DNA of 64,000 bases, taken from assembly GCF_000733845.1 (NCBI RefSeq), contig NZ_JPOI01000001.1, forward strand, positions 1,651,501 to 1,715,500, written 5' to 3'. Each line of letters starts with the position of its first letter. Position 1 is the stretch's first letter. Position numbers and translations under genes: made by a program. The DNA is from Geobacillus vulcani PSS1. GTDB lineage: Bacteria > Bacillota > Bacilli > Bacillales > Anoxybacillaceae. A model generated the notes under the pieces. It did no database searches and was not told where the DNA came from. It worked only from the letters and a program-made list of their open reading frames with translations. Positions 16,912 to 25,004 of this stretch are shown here, in pieces.

Positions 16912-17244
16912 ATGCGTGACGACGAACAAGAACAACTGACGATGTCCAAACGAATCGAAGCGTTTTACCGGCAAAGCGGCGGACCGGGAAACCCGACGAT
17001 CCGGCGGCTGCTCGATAGACATTTGCTGTATGGGAAAGACCACGGGCTGCCGGGGAAAAAGGAAGAGTTTGAGGATGTCATCCGCGATGTGTTTTTGCAA
17101 GACCATTCGACCCGACCGCTCGTCATCGGCCTTTTCAAGCTGAAAGCAACGCTCAAGCAGGAATGGGACGCCTATTTGGATGCAGTGCGAGGCCGCGGCG
17201 CCGTCCGTGAAGAGGAAGCGGATATGGCCAGCAAGCGGGCGTAA
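16912..17244 (+). CDS. Conserved hypothetical protein
   Basis: 110 aa, soluble, highly charged, without signal peptide or membrane segment. I do not recognise the family. A short motif-like stretch NPTIRRLLDRHLLYGKD is followed by predicted helices. The ribosome-binding site GGGGAGGGGGGAG precedes ATG 16912. It ends 27 bp before the alcohol dehydrogenase gene, so it is probably part of the same transcript. Confidence 0.6.
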   Translation: MRDDEQEQLTMSKRIEAFYRQSGGPGNPTIRRLLDRHLLYGKDHGLPGKKEEFEDVIRDVFLQDHSTRPLVIGLFKLKATLKQEWDAYLDAVRGRGAVREEEADMASKRA

Positions 17245-17271
17245 TGAGGGGATGGAAAAGGAGGAAACGAC

Positions 17272-18378
17272 ATGGCGAAAGCCGCGGTATTGCAACGCTA
17301 TGGGGAGCCGCTGACAATCGAAGAAGTGGAGGTGGCGGGCCCCAAGCGCGGGGAAGTCAAGGTGAAACTGAAAGCGGCCGGCCTTTGCCATAGCGATTGG
17401 CACGTCGTCGAAGGCAAGCTCCCTCTGCCGCTGCCGATCGTGCTTGGCCACGAAGGAGCGGGCGTTGTCGAGGAAGTCGGAGAAGGCGTGACAAATGTCA
17501 AGCAAGGCGACCATGTGGTGCTCAATTGGGTGCCGTCATGCGGCCGCTGCCGCGACTGCCGCACCGGGCGGCCCGATCTATGCGAGGAGGCGGCGCGGCT
17601 GACGGCGACCGGCACGCTGCCGGATGGGACGACGCGTTTTTCGTGGCAAGGGAAGCCCGTGTATCAGTTTTTAACCGCTGGTGCGTTCAGCGAATACACC
17701 ATCGTGCCGGAGCAGGCGGTCATCCCGATCCGCCGGGATGTGCCGTTTGAGCTGGCGGCCTTGATCGGCTGCAGCGTCATGACCGGGGTGGGGGCGGTCA
17801 TTCATACGGCCCGCGTTCGCCCGGGCAGCACAGTTGCGGTCCTTGGCGCCGGCGGCGTCGGATTCAATATCATTCAAGGAGCCGCGTTAGCGGGGGCGAA
17901 ACAAATTATTGCCATTGATGTCGTCGAGGAAAAATTGGCGATGACGAAAACGTTCGGGGCGACGCACACCGTAAACGCCCGCGAGGAAGATGCCGTCAGC
18001 GCCGTGCTCGACTTGACTGACGGCCTTGGCGTCGACTATGCCTTTGAAGCGATCGGCCGTCCAGAGACGATGGCCGACGCATACAACATGACGCGAAAAG
18101 CGGGAACGACGGTCATCGTCGGCATCGCCGCGCCGCATGAAACGGTGGAGATCAACGCCTTTTCGCTGCCGTCCCAATCGAAAACGTTGACCGGTTCTTG
18201 GCTTGGCCAAGGCAATCCGCCGGTTGACTACCCGAAGCTGCTTGATTTGTACGCGGCGGGCAAGTTGAAGCTCGAACCACTCATTAGCGCCGTCTATTCG
18301 CTCGAGCAAATCAACGACGGATTCGCTGCCTTAAAGAGCGGGCAAAACATTCGCGGCCTTATTCGCTTTGAAGAATGA
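17272..18378 (+). CDS. Zinc-dependent alcohol dehydrogenase (class I/III-like MDR)
   Basis: 368 aa. It oxidises an alcohol to an aldehyde with NAD(P) or a related acceptor. Catalytic zinc ligands are visible: Cys39 (GLCHSDW), His60-Glu61 (GHEGAG) and Cys167 (IGCSVMTG). A structural zinc site has four Cys (90, 93, 96, 104). The Rossmann motif is VLGAGGVGFN. The 21-residue stretch between the structural zinc and the mid-domain resembles class III and NDMA-dependent alcohol dehydrogenases rather than the short bacterial ADHs. It is followed by an SCP2 gene and an aldehyde dehydrogenase gene, its likely metabolic partner. Confidence 0.9.
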   Translation: MAKAAVLQRYGEPLTIEEVEVAGPKRGEVKVKLKAAGLCHSDWHVVEGKLPLPLPIVLGHEGAGVVEEVGEGVTNVKQGDHVVLNWVPSCGRCRDCRTGRPDLCEEAARLTATGTLPDGTTRFSWQGKPVYQFLTAGAFSEYTIVPEQAVIPIRRDVPFELAALIGCSVMTGVGAVIHTARVRPGSTVAVLGAGGVGFNIIQGAALAGAKQIIAIDVVEEKLAMTKTFGATHTVNAREEDAVSAVLDLTDGLGVDYAFEAIGRPETMADAYNMTRKAGTTVIVGIAAPHETVEINAFSLPSQSKTLTGSWLGQGNPPVDYPKLLDLYAAGKLKLEPLISAVYSLEQINDGFAALKSGQNIRGLIRFEE

Positions 18379-18531
18379 GACGACAATCCGCCCCCGCGTG
18401 CGTTGGGGTGAACAAACAAGAGAAGCCGTTCGGCGGTCGGAAAGAGAGCGTTTTCTCTGTCCTTGGATGAAAAGTGGGCAAACAAAGGGATCGAAAAAAC
18501 GTAGAACGATCGAGACGAGAGGGGGATTGAT

Positions 18532-18960
18532 ATGCCGGTGTTTCAAAGCGAGCAAGAGTTGTATGATGTGCTCGGCCGCTTTTTTGAAAAGGTGGCGGAG
18601 ACGGACGAGTCGAAGGAATTGATCGCCTCGACAGAGCTAAGCCCCGGCTATGACGCGTATGTCCAATATATTTTTCATAAGCCGGAAGCGAAAATTACGT
18701 GGACACACGAAAACGGGAGGCTGAAAATCGTCTGCGGCGAGACAGACTTGCGGCCGGAGCTCATTTTTGAGCAGACGGCGGATGTCGGGCATAAGTTTTG
18801 GCTTGGGAAGCTCGACTTGCAGCAGGCGCTCGCCCGCCAGCAAATCAAAGTGCAAGGGCCGCTTGTGAACGCCTTGAAAGTATTGCCGTAGCTTGACGCC
18901 ATTTACCCGGCGTACCACGACTATTTGCAGGAAATCGGACGGAGCGACTTGCTGCCATAG
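18532..18960 (+). pseudogene. SCP2-domain protein interrupted by an in-frame amber codon
   Basis: The open frame runs 119 codons from ATG 18532 to TAG 18889-18891. It then continues in the same frame for 22 more sense codons (LDAIYPAYHDYLQEIGRSDL, then LP) to TAG 18958-18960. The tail resembles the C-terminus of the SCP2 protein encoded at 6943 (VPAFPLYRRYLELIDERALL), so the first TAG looks like a nonsense mutation, possibly C to T in a CAG codon. The SCP2 core (RLKIVCGETDLRPELIFEQT, then HKFWLGKLDL) is intact, and the shortened protein might still fold. Three SCP2-type genes occur in this cluster. Confidence 0.75.
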
Positions 18961-19075
18961 CGGCGATCTTGGGAATGCCGGGCGGGATGTCGCCAGGGGC
19001 GCTGTAAGCACTTGGAAACGCGCTGTCTCCATCGGCTTTGCGCCCGATATAGCGGTTGGGAAAGGAGAAACGACA

Positions 19076-20566
19076 ATGATTTCTGTGAAAACAACAGAAG
19101 CAGGTTTATGGATTGGAGGAGAATGGCGGCCGGCGGCGGATGGCGCGCTGTTTGACGTCGTCGACCCGGCGACAGGCCAAGTGACGGCCCGTGTGGCCAA
19201 CGCCGGGGAAAAAGATGTCGACGCGGCGGTCGCCATCGCCGAAGAGGCGTTTTCGGACCGGCGTTGGCTGTCGATTCCGCCGCTCGAGCGCGGGCGCATC
19301 TTGCGCCGAATCGCCGAACTGATCCGCCAGCATCATTACGAGCTCGCGCAGCTCATGACACGGGAAAACGGCATGCCGATCAATCTCGCGTTGTTTATTG
19401 AAATTCCGCTTGCCGCCGACTGCTTCGACTTTTTCGCTTCGCTCGTCGTCAAGCCGCAAGGGGAGGTGCTGCCGTTTTCCGTTGCCGGCTCGGCGCCGGA
19501 TTATATGGCGTGGACGATGAAAGAGCCGATCGGGGTGGCTGGGCTCATCACCCCATGGAATTTTCCGCTGCTCATGCCGACGTGGAAAATCGCCCCGGCG
19601 CTGGCGGCGGGCTGTACGATGGTGGTAAAACCGGCGCCGGAAACGCCACTGACGGCGTTGAAGCTTGCTGAGATTTGCCATGAGGCCGGCGTGCCGGAGG
19701 GCGTCATCAACGTCCTGCCTGGACTCGATGAGGCCGGAAAAGCGCTCGTCAGCCACCCTGGCGTGCCGAAAATCGCGTTTACCGGCGAAACGGAAACCGG
19801 GCGCCGCATCTTGCAAGCGGCCGCTCCCCACATTAAGCGGGTGACGCTCGAGCTTGGTGGGAAGTCGCCGAATATCATCTTTGCGGACGCGGATCTTGAA
19901 CAGGCGGCGAAAAGCGCGCTGTTTGGCGTGTTCTACAATTCAGGGCAAGTCTGCCAAGCGGGAAGCCGCATTTTAGTGGAACGGCCGGTTTACGAAACGT
20001 TTGTCGAGCTGTTGGCCCGCAAAGCGAAAAAGCTGAAAGTCGGGCCCGGCACGGATGCGCGCAACGACCTTGGCCCCGTCATCAGCCGGGAGCAATACGA
20101 GAAAGTATTGCACTACATTGACATCGGCAAGCAGGAAGGGGCGAAGCTCGTTGCGGGAGGGAGCGCTTTAGACGGACTTGGCGGCGGCTATTTTATCGAG
20201 CCGACGGTCTTTGCCGATGTCAAGCCGTCGATGCGCATCGCCCGTGAAGAAATTTTCGGTCCAGTGGCGGCGGTTATTCCGTTCGAGGATGAAGAAGAAG
20301 CCGCTTCCATTGCCAATGATACGATGTATGGCTTGGCGGCCGCGGTGTGGACGAACGACATCAAACGGGCGCTCCGCCTCGCTCGGCGGGTGAAAAGCGG
20401 AACCGTCTGGATCAACACGTACCAAGTGCTGTCGCCGACCGCACCGTTTGGCGGCTACAAGCAAAGCGGCCTCGGCCGCGAGCTCGGGGGGCAGGCGCTT
20501 GAGCCGTATTGGGAGACGAAAACGATCATTTGCGATCTCAACGAACGGCCGATGACCTTGTTTTAA
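19076..20566 (+). CDS. Aldehyde dehydrogenase (NAD(P)-dependent)
   Basis: 496 aa, the usual length. It oxidises an aldehyde to the acid. Motifs: ITPWNFPLLMPTWKIAPAL, MVVKPAPETPL, FTGETETGRRI (cofactor loop), catalytic Glu259 in LELGGKSPN and nucleophile Cys293 in SGQVCQAGSR; EEIFGPV and PFGGYKQSGLGRE near the C-terminus. ATG 19076 has AAAGGAG 8 nt upstream. Placed after the alcohol dehydrogenase, it would feed acids to the ligase encoded at the start of the cluster. Confidence 0.94.
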   Translation: MISVKTTEAGLWIGGEWRPAADGALFDVVDPATGQVTARVANAGEKDVDAAVAIAEEAFSDRRWLSIPPLERGRILRRIAELIRQHHYELAQLMTRENGMPINLALFIEIPLAADCFDFFASLVVKPQGEVLPFSVAGSAPDYMAWTMKEPIGVAGLITPWNFPLLMPTWKIAPALAAGCTMVVKPAPETPLTALKLAEICHEAGVPEGVINVLPGLDEAGKALVSHPGVPKIAFTGETETGRRILQAAAPHIKRVTLELGGKSPNIIFADADLEQAAKSALFGVFYNSGQVCQAGSRILVERPVYETFVELLARKAKKLKVGPGTDARNDLGPVISREQYEKVLHYIDIGKQEGAKLVAGGSALDGLGGGYFIEPTVFADVKPSMRIAREEIFGPVAAVIPFEDEEEAASIANDTMYGLAAAVWTNDIKRALRLARRVKSGTVWINTYQVLSPTAPFGGYKQSGLGRELGGQALEPYWETKTIICDLNERPMTLF

Positions 20567-20617
20567 GGCGGAAACACGACGGCTCACCCATGACGCATTT
20601 CAAGGAGGGAGAACGCG

Positions 20618-21532
20618 ATGGTCCATCATGACGGATTTCAAACGGTGAAAGGAACGATCGATTGGGAGCATCCGATGTACAAATTGTATGAAAAAGCGAA
20701 GCGGAATGGGAAATGGAATCCGGCCGACATCGATTTCAGCCAAGACAAAGAAGATTTCGCCCGTTTGACAAGCGAAGAAAAGATCGCGGCGCTGCCGCTC
20801 GTCGCCGGTTTTTCCGCCGGAGAAGAGGCGGTGACGCTCGATATTTTGCCGATGGCCAACGCCCTCGCGCGCCAAGGGCGGCTTGAGGATGTCCTGTTTT
20901 TAACGACGTTTATGCACGATGAAGCGAAACATGTCGAGATGTTTTCCCGCTGGCAGCAAGCCGTCGGCATTGGACAAATGGACTTGTCCGTCTTCCATAA
21001 CGACCATTACAAACGCATCTTTTACGAAGCGCTGCCGGAAGCGATGAACCGGCTGTATACCGACGATTCGCCGGAAGCGGTCATCCGCGCCGCCACTGTC
21101 TACAACATGATTGTCGAAGGGACGCTCGCCGAATCGGGGTATTATACGTTCCGGCAAATTTACAAAAAAGCCGGGCTGTTCCCAGGGCTGCTCCAAGGCA
21201 TCGACTATTTGAACATGGACGAGGGCCGCCATATTCAGTTCGGCCTGTACACGATCCAGCGGCTCGTCAACGAAGACGAGCGGTATTACGATTTGTTCAT
21301 CCAATATATGGACGAATTATGGCCTCATGTTGTCGGCTATGTCGCTTATTTGACCGAGCTCGGACAGCGCCAGCAGCAGCTCGCCCGCACATATGCGTTG
21401 GAAATCGACTATGAGATGCTGAACAACTATGTCATCAAGCAGTTCAACATTCGCAAAAAACAAATCAGCCGAGCGAAGCGGTATGACAGCGTCGAGGAGC
21501 TGGAAAAAACGTTGAGCGAGGCGGAACGTTGA
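20618..21532 (+). CDS. R2-like ligand-binding oxidase (R2lox)
   Basis: 304 aa. This is the ferritin-like oxidase group related to ribonucleotide reductase R2, not a ribonucleotide reductase subunit. All metal ligands are at the numbering I recall for the G. kaustophilus enzyme: Glu69, Glu102, His105, Glu167, Glu202 and His205. Val72 and Tyr162, which form the Tyr-Val ether cross-link in the crystallised protein, are both present. Such proteins assemble a Mn/Fe cofactor and hold a long-chain fatty acid in the active site; their cellular substrate is unknown. GGAGGG precedes ATG 20618. It lies 51 bp after the aldehyde dehydrogenase, within the oxidation cluster. Confidence 0.95.
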   Translation: MVHHDGFQTVKGTIDWEHPMYKLYEKAKRNGKWNPADIDFSQDKEDFARLTSEEKIAALPLVAGFSAGEEAVTLDILPMANALARQGRLEDVLFLTTFMHDEAKHVEMFSRWQQAVGIGQMDLSVFHNDHYKRIFYEALPEAMNRLYTDDSPEAVIRAATVYNMIVEGTLAESGYYTFRQIYKKAGLFPGLLQGIDYLNMDEGRHIQFGLYTIQRLVNEDERYYDLFIQYMDELWPHVVGYVAYLTELGQRQQQLARTYALEIDYEMLNNYVIKQFNIRKKQISRAKRYDSVEELEKTLSEAER

Positions 21533-21566
21533 AAACCGGAGCAAGGCTGCCGACAGGGGGATGAAG

Positions 21567-22805
21567 ATGGCGGAACGCTTGAGAAAACTTGTTGCCCTTT
21601 CCGTTGTGACCGTTTTGGCTGCCGTTGCCGGCTGGCTGTTGGGCGGCGCCGGCCGGGCGGCAGCGGAAGGACAGGAACCAGAAGGATTTGTCATTCATGC
21701 CGATAAAGTGGTAGGGACGATTGATTTGGGTGGAATCATTCTTAAGGTCCCGGTCATTTTCAAGGGAGATATGCCGATCGCCTTTATGCAAGCGAAAATA
21801 TATGGGATGACATTGACGAAACAACAAACGATGGCCGGGCGCACCGTGTCGTTTACGTTCCACACCGATCAAGTTGCGCGGACGAAATGGATGAAAGTGA
21901 GAGTGAAAAAAATGGAGATCGGTGGGCTGTGCACAGACGGCATGCCGCTTGTTGAGCAATGTTTGAAAGATGTAACGGTCGTGGCGACGGAACTGACAGC
22001 GGATGAGCTTGCCATTCCGCAGCTATCGGCGCAGGCATCGTTTGGAACGGCTTCCGTGGATGGTGGCAGTTCGATGGAATCGGATGGGGGTCAACTGCCA
22101 GAGACGTCAACGAAAACCGATCAGCCGACTGGGCCGTCATCAGAACAAAAGCCAACCGCGCCATCGGAACCGAGCGCGTCACCGAACGAACCGGCTTCTA
22201 CAACGCCGAGCAGGAAACCGGCGGACAGAAGCAGCAACGGATCAGGGGATGGAAGCGATCCATCATCCGCTCCACCGACGCCTGGAAACGAAGAAGCGCC
22301 CCCAAGCCCGACTGCTCCTGCCGCGCCGCCGTCAACCATCCCTCCTCCAGCGCCTGACTCGGTGGGCGGGTTGATCGAGGAAGTGAAAGACGAACAGAAA
22401 AAAACGAGCGAGCTGATCGATCAAATCAGCGACGCGGTGAAATCCTCGGCAAGCGAGAAGACGCTCGATGGCATCGAGCAGCTGATCCGCAGCCAGACGG
22501 ATCGGCTGACTGAACAGCTGGAACAAATCGATGCTATCTGGCAACAGACAAATGAACAGTGGAAGAACATGCAGCAGGAGTTAAGAGAGCATAAGCCGCC
22601 GGATGAGGCAGGGAGCGGACAACAGCCGCCGACGCAGGAATTGCCTGCGCCGCTTTCCGATGCGGGAGAAGGAAAGGGGATGATCGAACAGGTGTCGGAA
22701 CGCATTCAACAGTATGAAGCGCAGCTTGAACAGCTTGAGAAAGTGAAACAACAGCTCGAACAACAGAAGAATGAGCTGAAACGCTGGATGCGGGTGCTGC
22801 CCTAA
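21567..22805 (+). CDS. Secreted protein with Pro/Ser-rich linker and coiled-coil C-terminus
   Basis: 412 aa, function not recognised. The N-terminus has a signal peptide (basic start, hydrophobic core ALSVVTVLAAVAGWLLGG, then AAAEG as likely cleavage site). Residues about 35-150 form a compact domain with CTDGMPLVEQC, which could make a disulfide. A Pro/Ser/Thr-rich linker (about 170-270) leads to long amphipathic helices (IEEVKDEQKKTSELIDQISD and the QLEQLEKVKQQLEQQ region) likely to coil. ATG 21567 is 6 nt from AGGGGG; ATG 21561 is too close. It begins 34 bp after R2lox and is co-directional. It may act at the cell surface with the cluster. Confidence 0.75.
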   Translation: MAERLRKLVALSVVTVLAAVAGWLLGGAGRAAAEGQEPEGFVIHADKVVGTIDLGGIILKVPVIFKGDMPIAFMQAKIYGMTLTKQQTMAGRTVSFTFHTDQVARTKWMKVRVKKMEIGGLCTDGMPLVEQCLKDVTVVATELTADELAIPQLSAQASFGTASVDGGSSMESDGGQLPETSTKTDQPTGPSSEQKPTAPSEPSASPNEPASTTPSRKPADRSSNGSGDGSDPSSAPPTPGNEEAPPSPTAPAAPPSTIPPPAPDSVGGLIEEVKDEQKKTSELIDQISDAVKSSASEKTLDGIEQLIRSQTDRLTEQLEQIDAIWQQTNEQWKNMQQELREHKPPDEAGSGQQPPTQELPAPLSDAGEGKGMIEQVSERIQQYEAQLEQLEKVKQQLEQQKNELKRWMRVLP

Positions 22806-23178
22806 AAGCTTGGCGAAGGGCAAAGGCCTTCTCAAAGCAACAGACGGGCGCGCAAAAAGAGAATCCTGTGCGTAGCGGCGTGTCCGCTTCCCTTCCCATC
22901 TTTTCTGGAAGACTGGTGAAACACGATTATTTCTGCCGGATCGATGGAGTTCTTCAGGAAGGAAGAGCTGATGTTACAAAGCTTCTCAACTTGAGAAAGA
23001 CCTGCTTTGAGCTGCTTTTTCATGAAATGAAATCACCGTCTTTCTGGAGCAAGAAAAGGCAGTGCGCCGGATTCGCGCTGCGCTAGCCGCCGAAAAGAGG
23101 CGTTTCCCTTTCGATGGCGGCGCATGACGAAAAACAAGCGGCGCGCTGCCTTTTTCTCGCGCTAAGGAGGAAAGCGCT
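22806..23178. other. Intergenic stretch between convergent genes
   Basis: About 370 bases between the secreted-protein gene and the oppositely oriented LuxR-type gene. I see no convincing coding frame. On the minus strand GCGCTTTCCTCCTTAGCGC (23161-23179 read in reverse) followed by GAGAAAAA is hairpin-like and could terminate one of the genes. Confidence 0.4.
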
Positions 23179-24690
23179 TCAAATAATGCCGTCGCGGATC
23201 GCTTTCACAATGGCTTCCGTCCGGTTTTTGGCGTTCATTTTTTGCAAAATGGCCGACACATAGTCGCGCACCGTATACTCGCTCAAATGGAGCCGTTTCG
23301 CGGCCTCATAGGTCGACGCCCCTTCGGCGACGAGCTTCAGCACCTCGATTTCCCGCGGCGACAGGTGAGGCGTCGATGGAACGAGCTCCGGACGGCCGCC
23401 GCTGAATTTCGCCAGCACTTCGCCGGCGCTTTGGCCGAATTTCATGACCGCGGTGAAAATGTCGCTCGATAACGTGAACGGGCGTCCGGGGCCTTGATCC
23501 AAAATGGCCGCACCGATGAGCCGGTTTTCTGACGGGGCGTAAATCGGGGCGATGACGATCGATTCGAGCTGGAACTGCTCGATGTATTTGGTGGGCAGCC
23601 CTTCCGACGCATCGGGCAAGTAGATGGGCGGCACATTCGCCATATGATTGCCGAGCAGCTGCAGCTGCTGCACGTACTGTTTAATAAGCGGCAAAGCGTT
23701 GATGTTCTCGCGAATGTTTTTGATTTGTTTGTTATCAAGCTTGTATCCGTAAAGACCGAATCCGCTTTCATTCTCACTCGAGTAGGCGAACAGCGCGCAG
23801 CGTTCAAACGGCAAATAGGCGACAAAACCGGACGAAATGTATTCCACCGCCTGCTGCAATGATTTCGCGCGCATGATCCATCGATCGAATAAAATGACGG
23901 CATCTTTCCAAAGTTGGTCTTGTTTCGTTTGCTCAAGCGCCATTCCCCCGGCGTGAAACAGTTCGAACGAATGAAGGAGAAACGGAAGGACTTGATGATC
24001 CGTTTCATCTGTGCAAAACAAGAAAACGCTTTCTTCCCATGGAAGCGGAATGACGCGTTTCTTTCCTCTCGCCTTTGGCATATAGGCAAGCAACTGTTCA
24101 CCTAAGGAAAAAATGGTGTCAGCTTCCAATACGTGAATAGCTGTCGGCAGCCACTCTGTTTCTCCGTATAGTTTTTTAACGTAAAAGCGGCCGTCCATCT
24201 TGTCCAGTTCGGCGATCCAATGGATGGGCATTTGTCTTGAGGCGGCAAGCTGTTCCAAAAACCGCCCGATGTCCGGCTGGTTGTCGACCGTTGGGGAAAA
24301 AACGGCCTCATACAGTTTGGAAAACAAATATTGAACGGCTTGATGATCATGAAATGTGCTGCCGGGGATGGCTTGAACGACTTCATGAACCGCATTTTCG
24401 AGCATCGTAAAGACAAACGTCATTTTGTTAGACGGCGAAAAACATGAATGGCTGCGCCATGCTTCACCGACGGTTTTCAGCCATTCGCGCGCCTCGCCAT
24501 TCGCTTCCGCTGTGTGTTCGCAAAGCAGTTCAATGGCCGCTTCAAGCGAAGGGGCCGCGATATGCTGCTTTTTCCTTAGTTCGCATAATTTTGCATTCCA
24601 ACGGGAAACGATCGATTCGCGGTGCCGTCCGATGATCGCCATCCCATCTTGCAAAATGGCCTGCAGCTTTTCACTTAGCGTACGATGCAC
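23179..24690 (-). CDS. LuxR-type transcriptional regulator with large sensory N-terminus
   Basis: 503 aa. The C-terminal 65 residues form a LuxR/FixJ helix-turn-helix: LSPREIEVLKLVAEGASTYE, then LHLSEYTVRDYVSAILQKM. Residues about 290-425 look GAF-like (FERCALFAYSSENESGFGLY; SIVIAPIYAPSENRLIGAAI). The N-terminal 250 residues are not assigned. There is no receiver domain, so it is probably ligand-controlled. The start is GTG 24690 with GGAGGG 7 nt upstream. It is divergent from moaB and convergent with the oxidation cluster, and is the best candidate regulator for that cluster. Confidence 0.88.
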   Translation of the reverse strand: MHRTLSEKLQAILQDGMAIIGRHRESIVSRWNAKLCELRKKQHIAAPSLEAAIELLCEHTAEANGEAREWLKTVGEAWRSHSCFSPSNKMTFVFTMLENAVHEVVQAIPGSTFHDHQAVQYLFSKLYEAVFSPTVDNQPDIGRFLEQLAASRQMPIHWIAELDKMDGRFYVKKLYGETEWLPTAIHVLEADTIFSLGEQLLAYMPKARGKKRVIPLPWEESVFLFCTDETDHQVLPFLLHSFELFHAGGMALEQTKQDQLWKDAVILFDRWIMRAKSLQQAVEYISSGFVAYLPFERCALFAYSSENESGFGLYGYKLDNKQIKNIRENINALPLIKQYVQQLQLLGNHMANVPPIYLPDASEGLPTKYIEQFQLESIVIAPIYAPSENRLIGAAILDQGPGRPFTLSSDIFTAVMKFGQSAGEVLAKFSGGRPELVPSTPHLSPREIEVLKLVAEGASTYEAAKRLHLSEYTVRDYVSAILQKMNAKNRTEAIVKAIRDGII

Positions 24691-24759
24691 CGCTTTTCCC
24701 TCCTTTTGCCGACTTGTCCGTTATCCATAAGTGAACCATTTGGTTTTTTATGTGTTAAT

Positions 24760-24789
24760 ATTATAACAATTCTGTCTATTATATCACAA
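24760..24789 (-). promoter_or_regulatory. Promoter of the LuxR-type regulator
   Basis: On the minus strand TTGTGA (24784-24789), 18-nt spacer, TATAAT (24760-24765). The region is very AT-rich, so other boxes are possible. Confidence 0.55.
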
Positions 24790-24821
24790 ATAGTTTTGTC
24801 CAAAAGTGTACAAAAAAGATG

Positions 24822-24916
24822 GCCGTCTGAAAACGGCCGAGCGCGCCTTCGGAACAGCTCATTGATGGTCTTCATAGGTCATAGATCGAAGACCTCGATT
24901 TCAAGATGGGGTCTTT
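24822..24916 (+). promoter_or_regulatory. Inverted-repeat cluster upstream of moaB
   Basis: A hairpin GGCCGT / ACGGCC (24822-24839) is followed by three segments: GGTCTTC (24867-24873), GAAGACC (24888-24894) and GGTCTTTTCC (24910-24919). The middle segment can pair with either neighbour; the second pairing ends in a T-rich run. This could be a terminator/antiterminator leader, or a set of operator sites for the LuxR-type regulator. Confidence 0.35.
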
Positions 24917-24955
24917 TCCTTTCGTTTCGCCGGCGAGAAGCAAAGGGCCGCTTTT

Positions 24956-24964
24956 TGCTATACT
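24956..24964 (+). promoter_or_regulatory. Extended -10 promoter of moaB
   Basis: TGC-TATACT forms an extended -10 box 41 nt before moaB. No good -35 is visible at the usual distance. Confidence 0.45.
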
Positions 24965-25004
24965 ATAGCCAACGGCACAATTGAAAAACAAGGAGAGAGA
25001 ACGA

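Noticed and set aside
20618..21532. Ribonucleotide reductase beta subunit (NrdB/NrdF)
   Set aside because: Ligand pattern, the Val72/Tyr162 pair, length and lack of an adjacent alpha subunit identify R2lox instead.
6900..21600. FadR boxes (TGAATGA..TCATTCA type) controlling the acyl-CoA cluster
   Set aside because: Inspected the gaps before the SCP2, ligase, hydratase, thiolase, ADH, ALDH and R2lox genes; only an isolated half-site at about 6766 was found.
22868..23086. 72-codon plus-strand frame between convergent genes
   Set aside because: No ribosome-binding site, no recognisable sequence.
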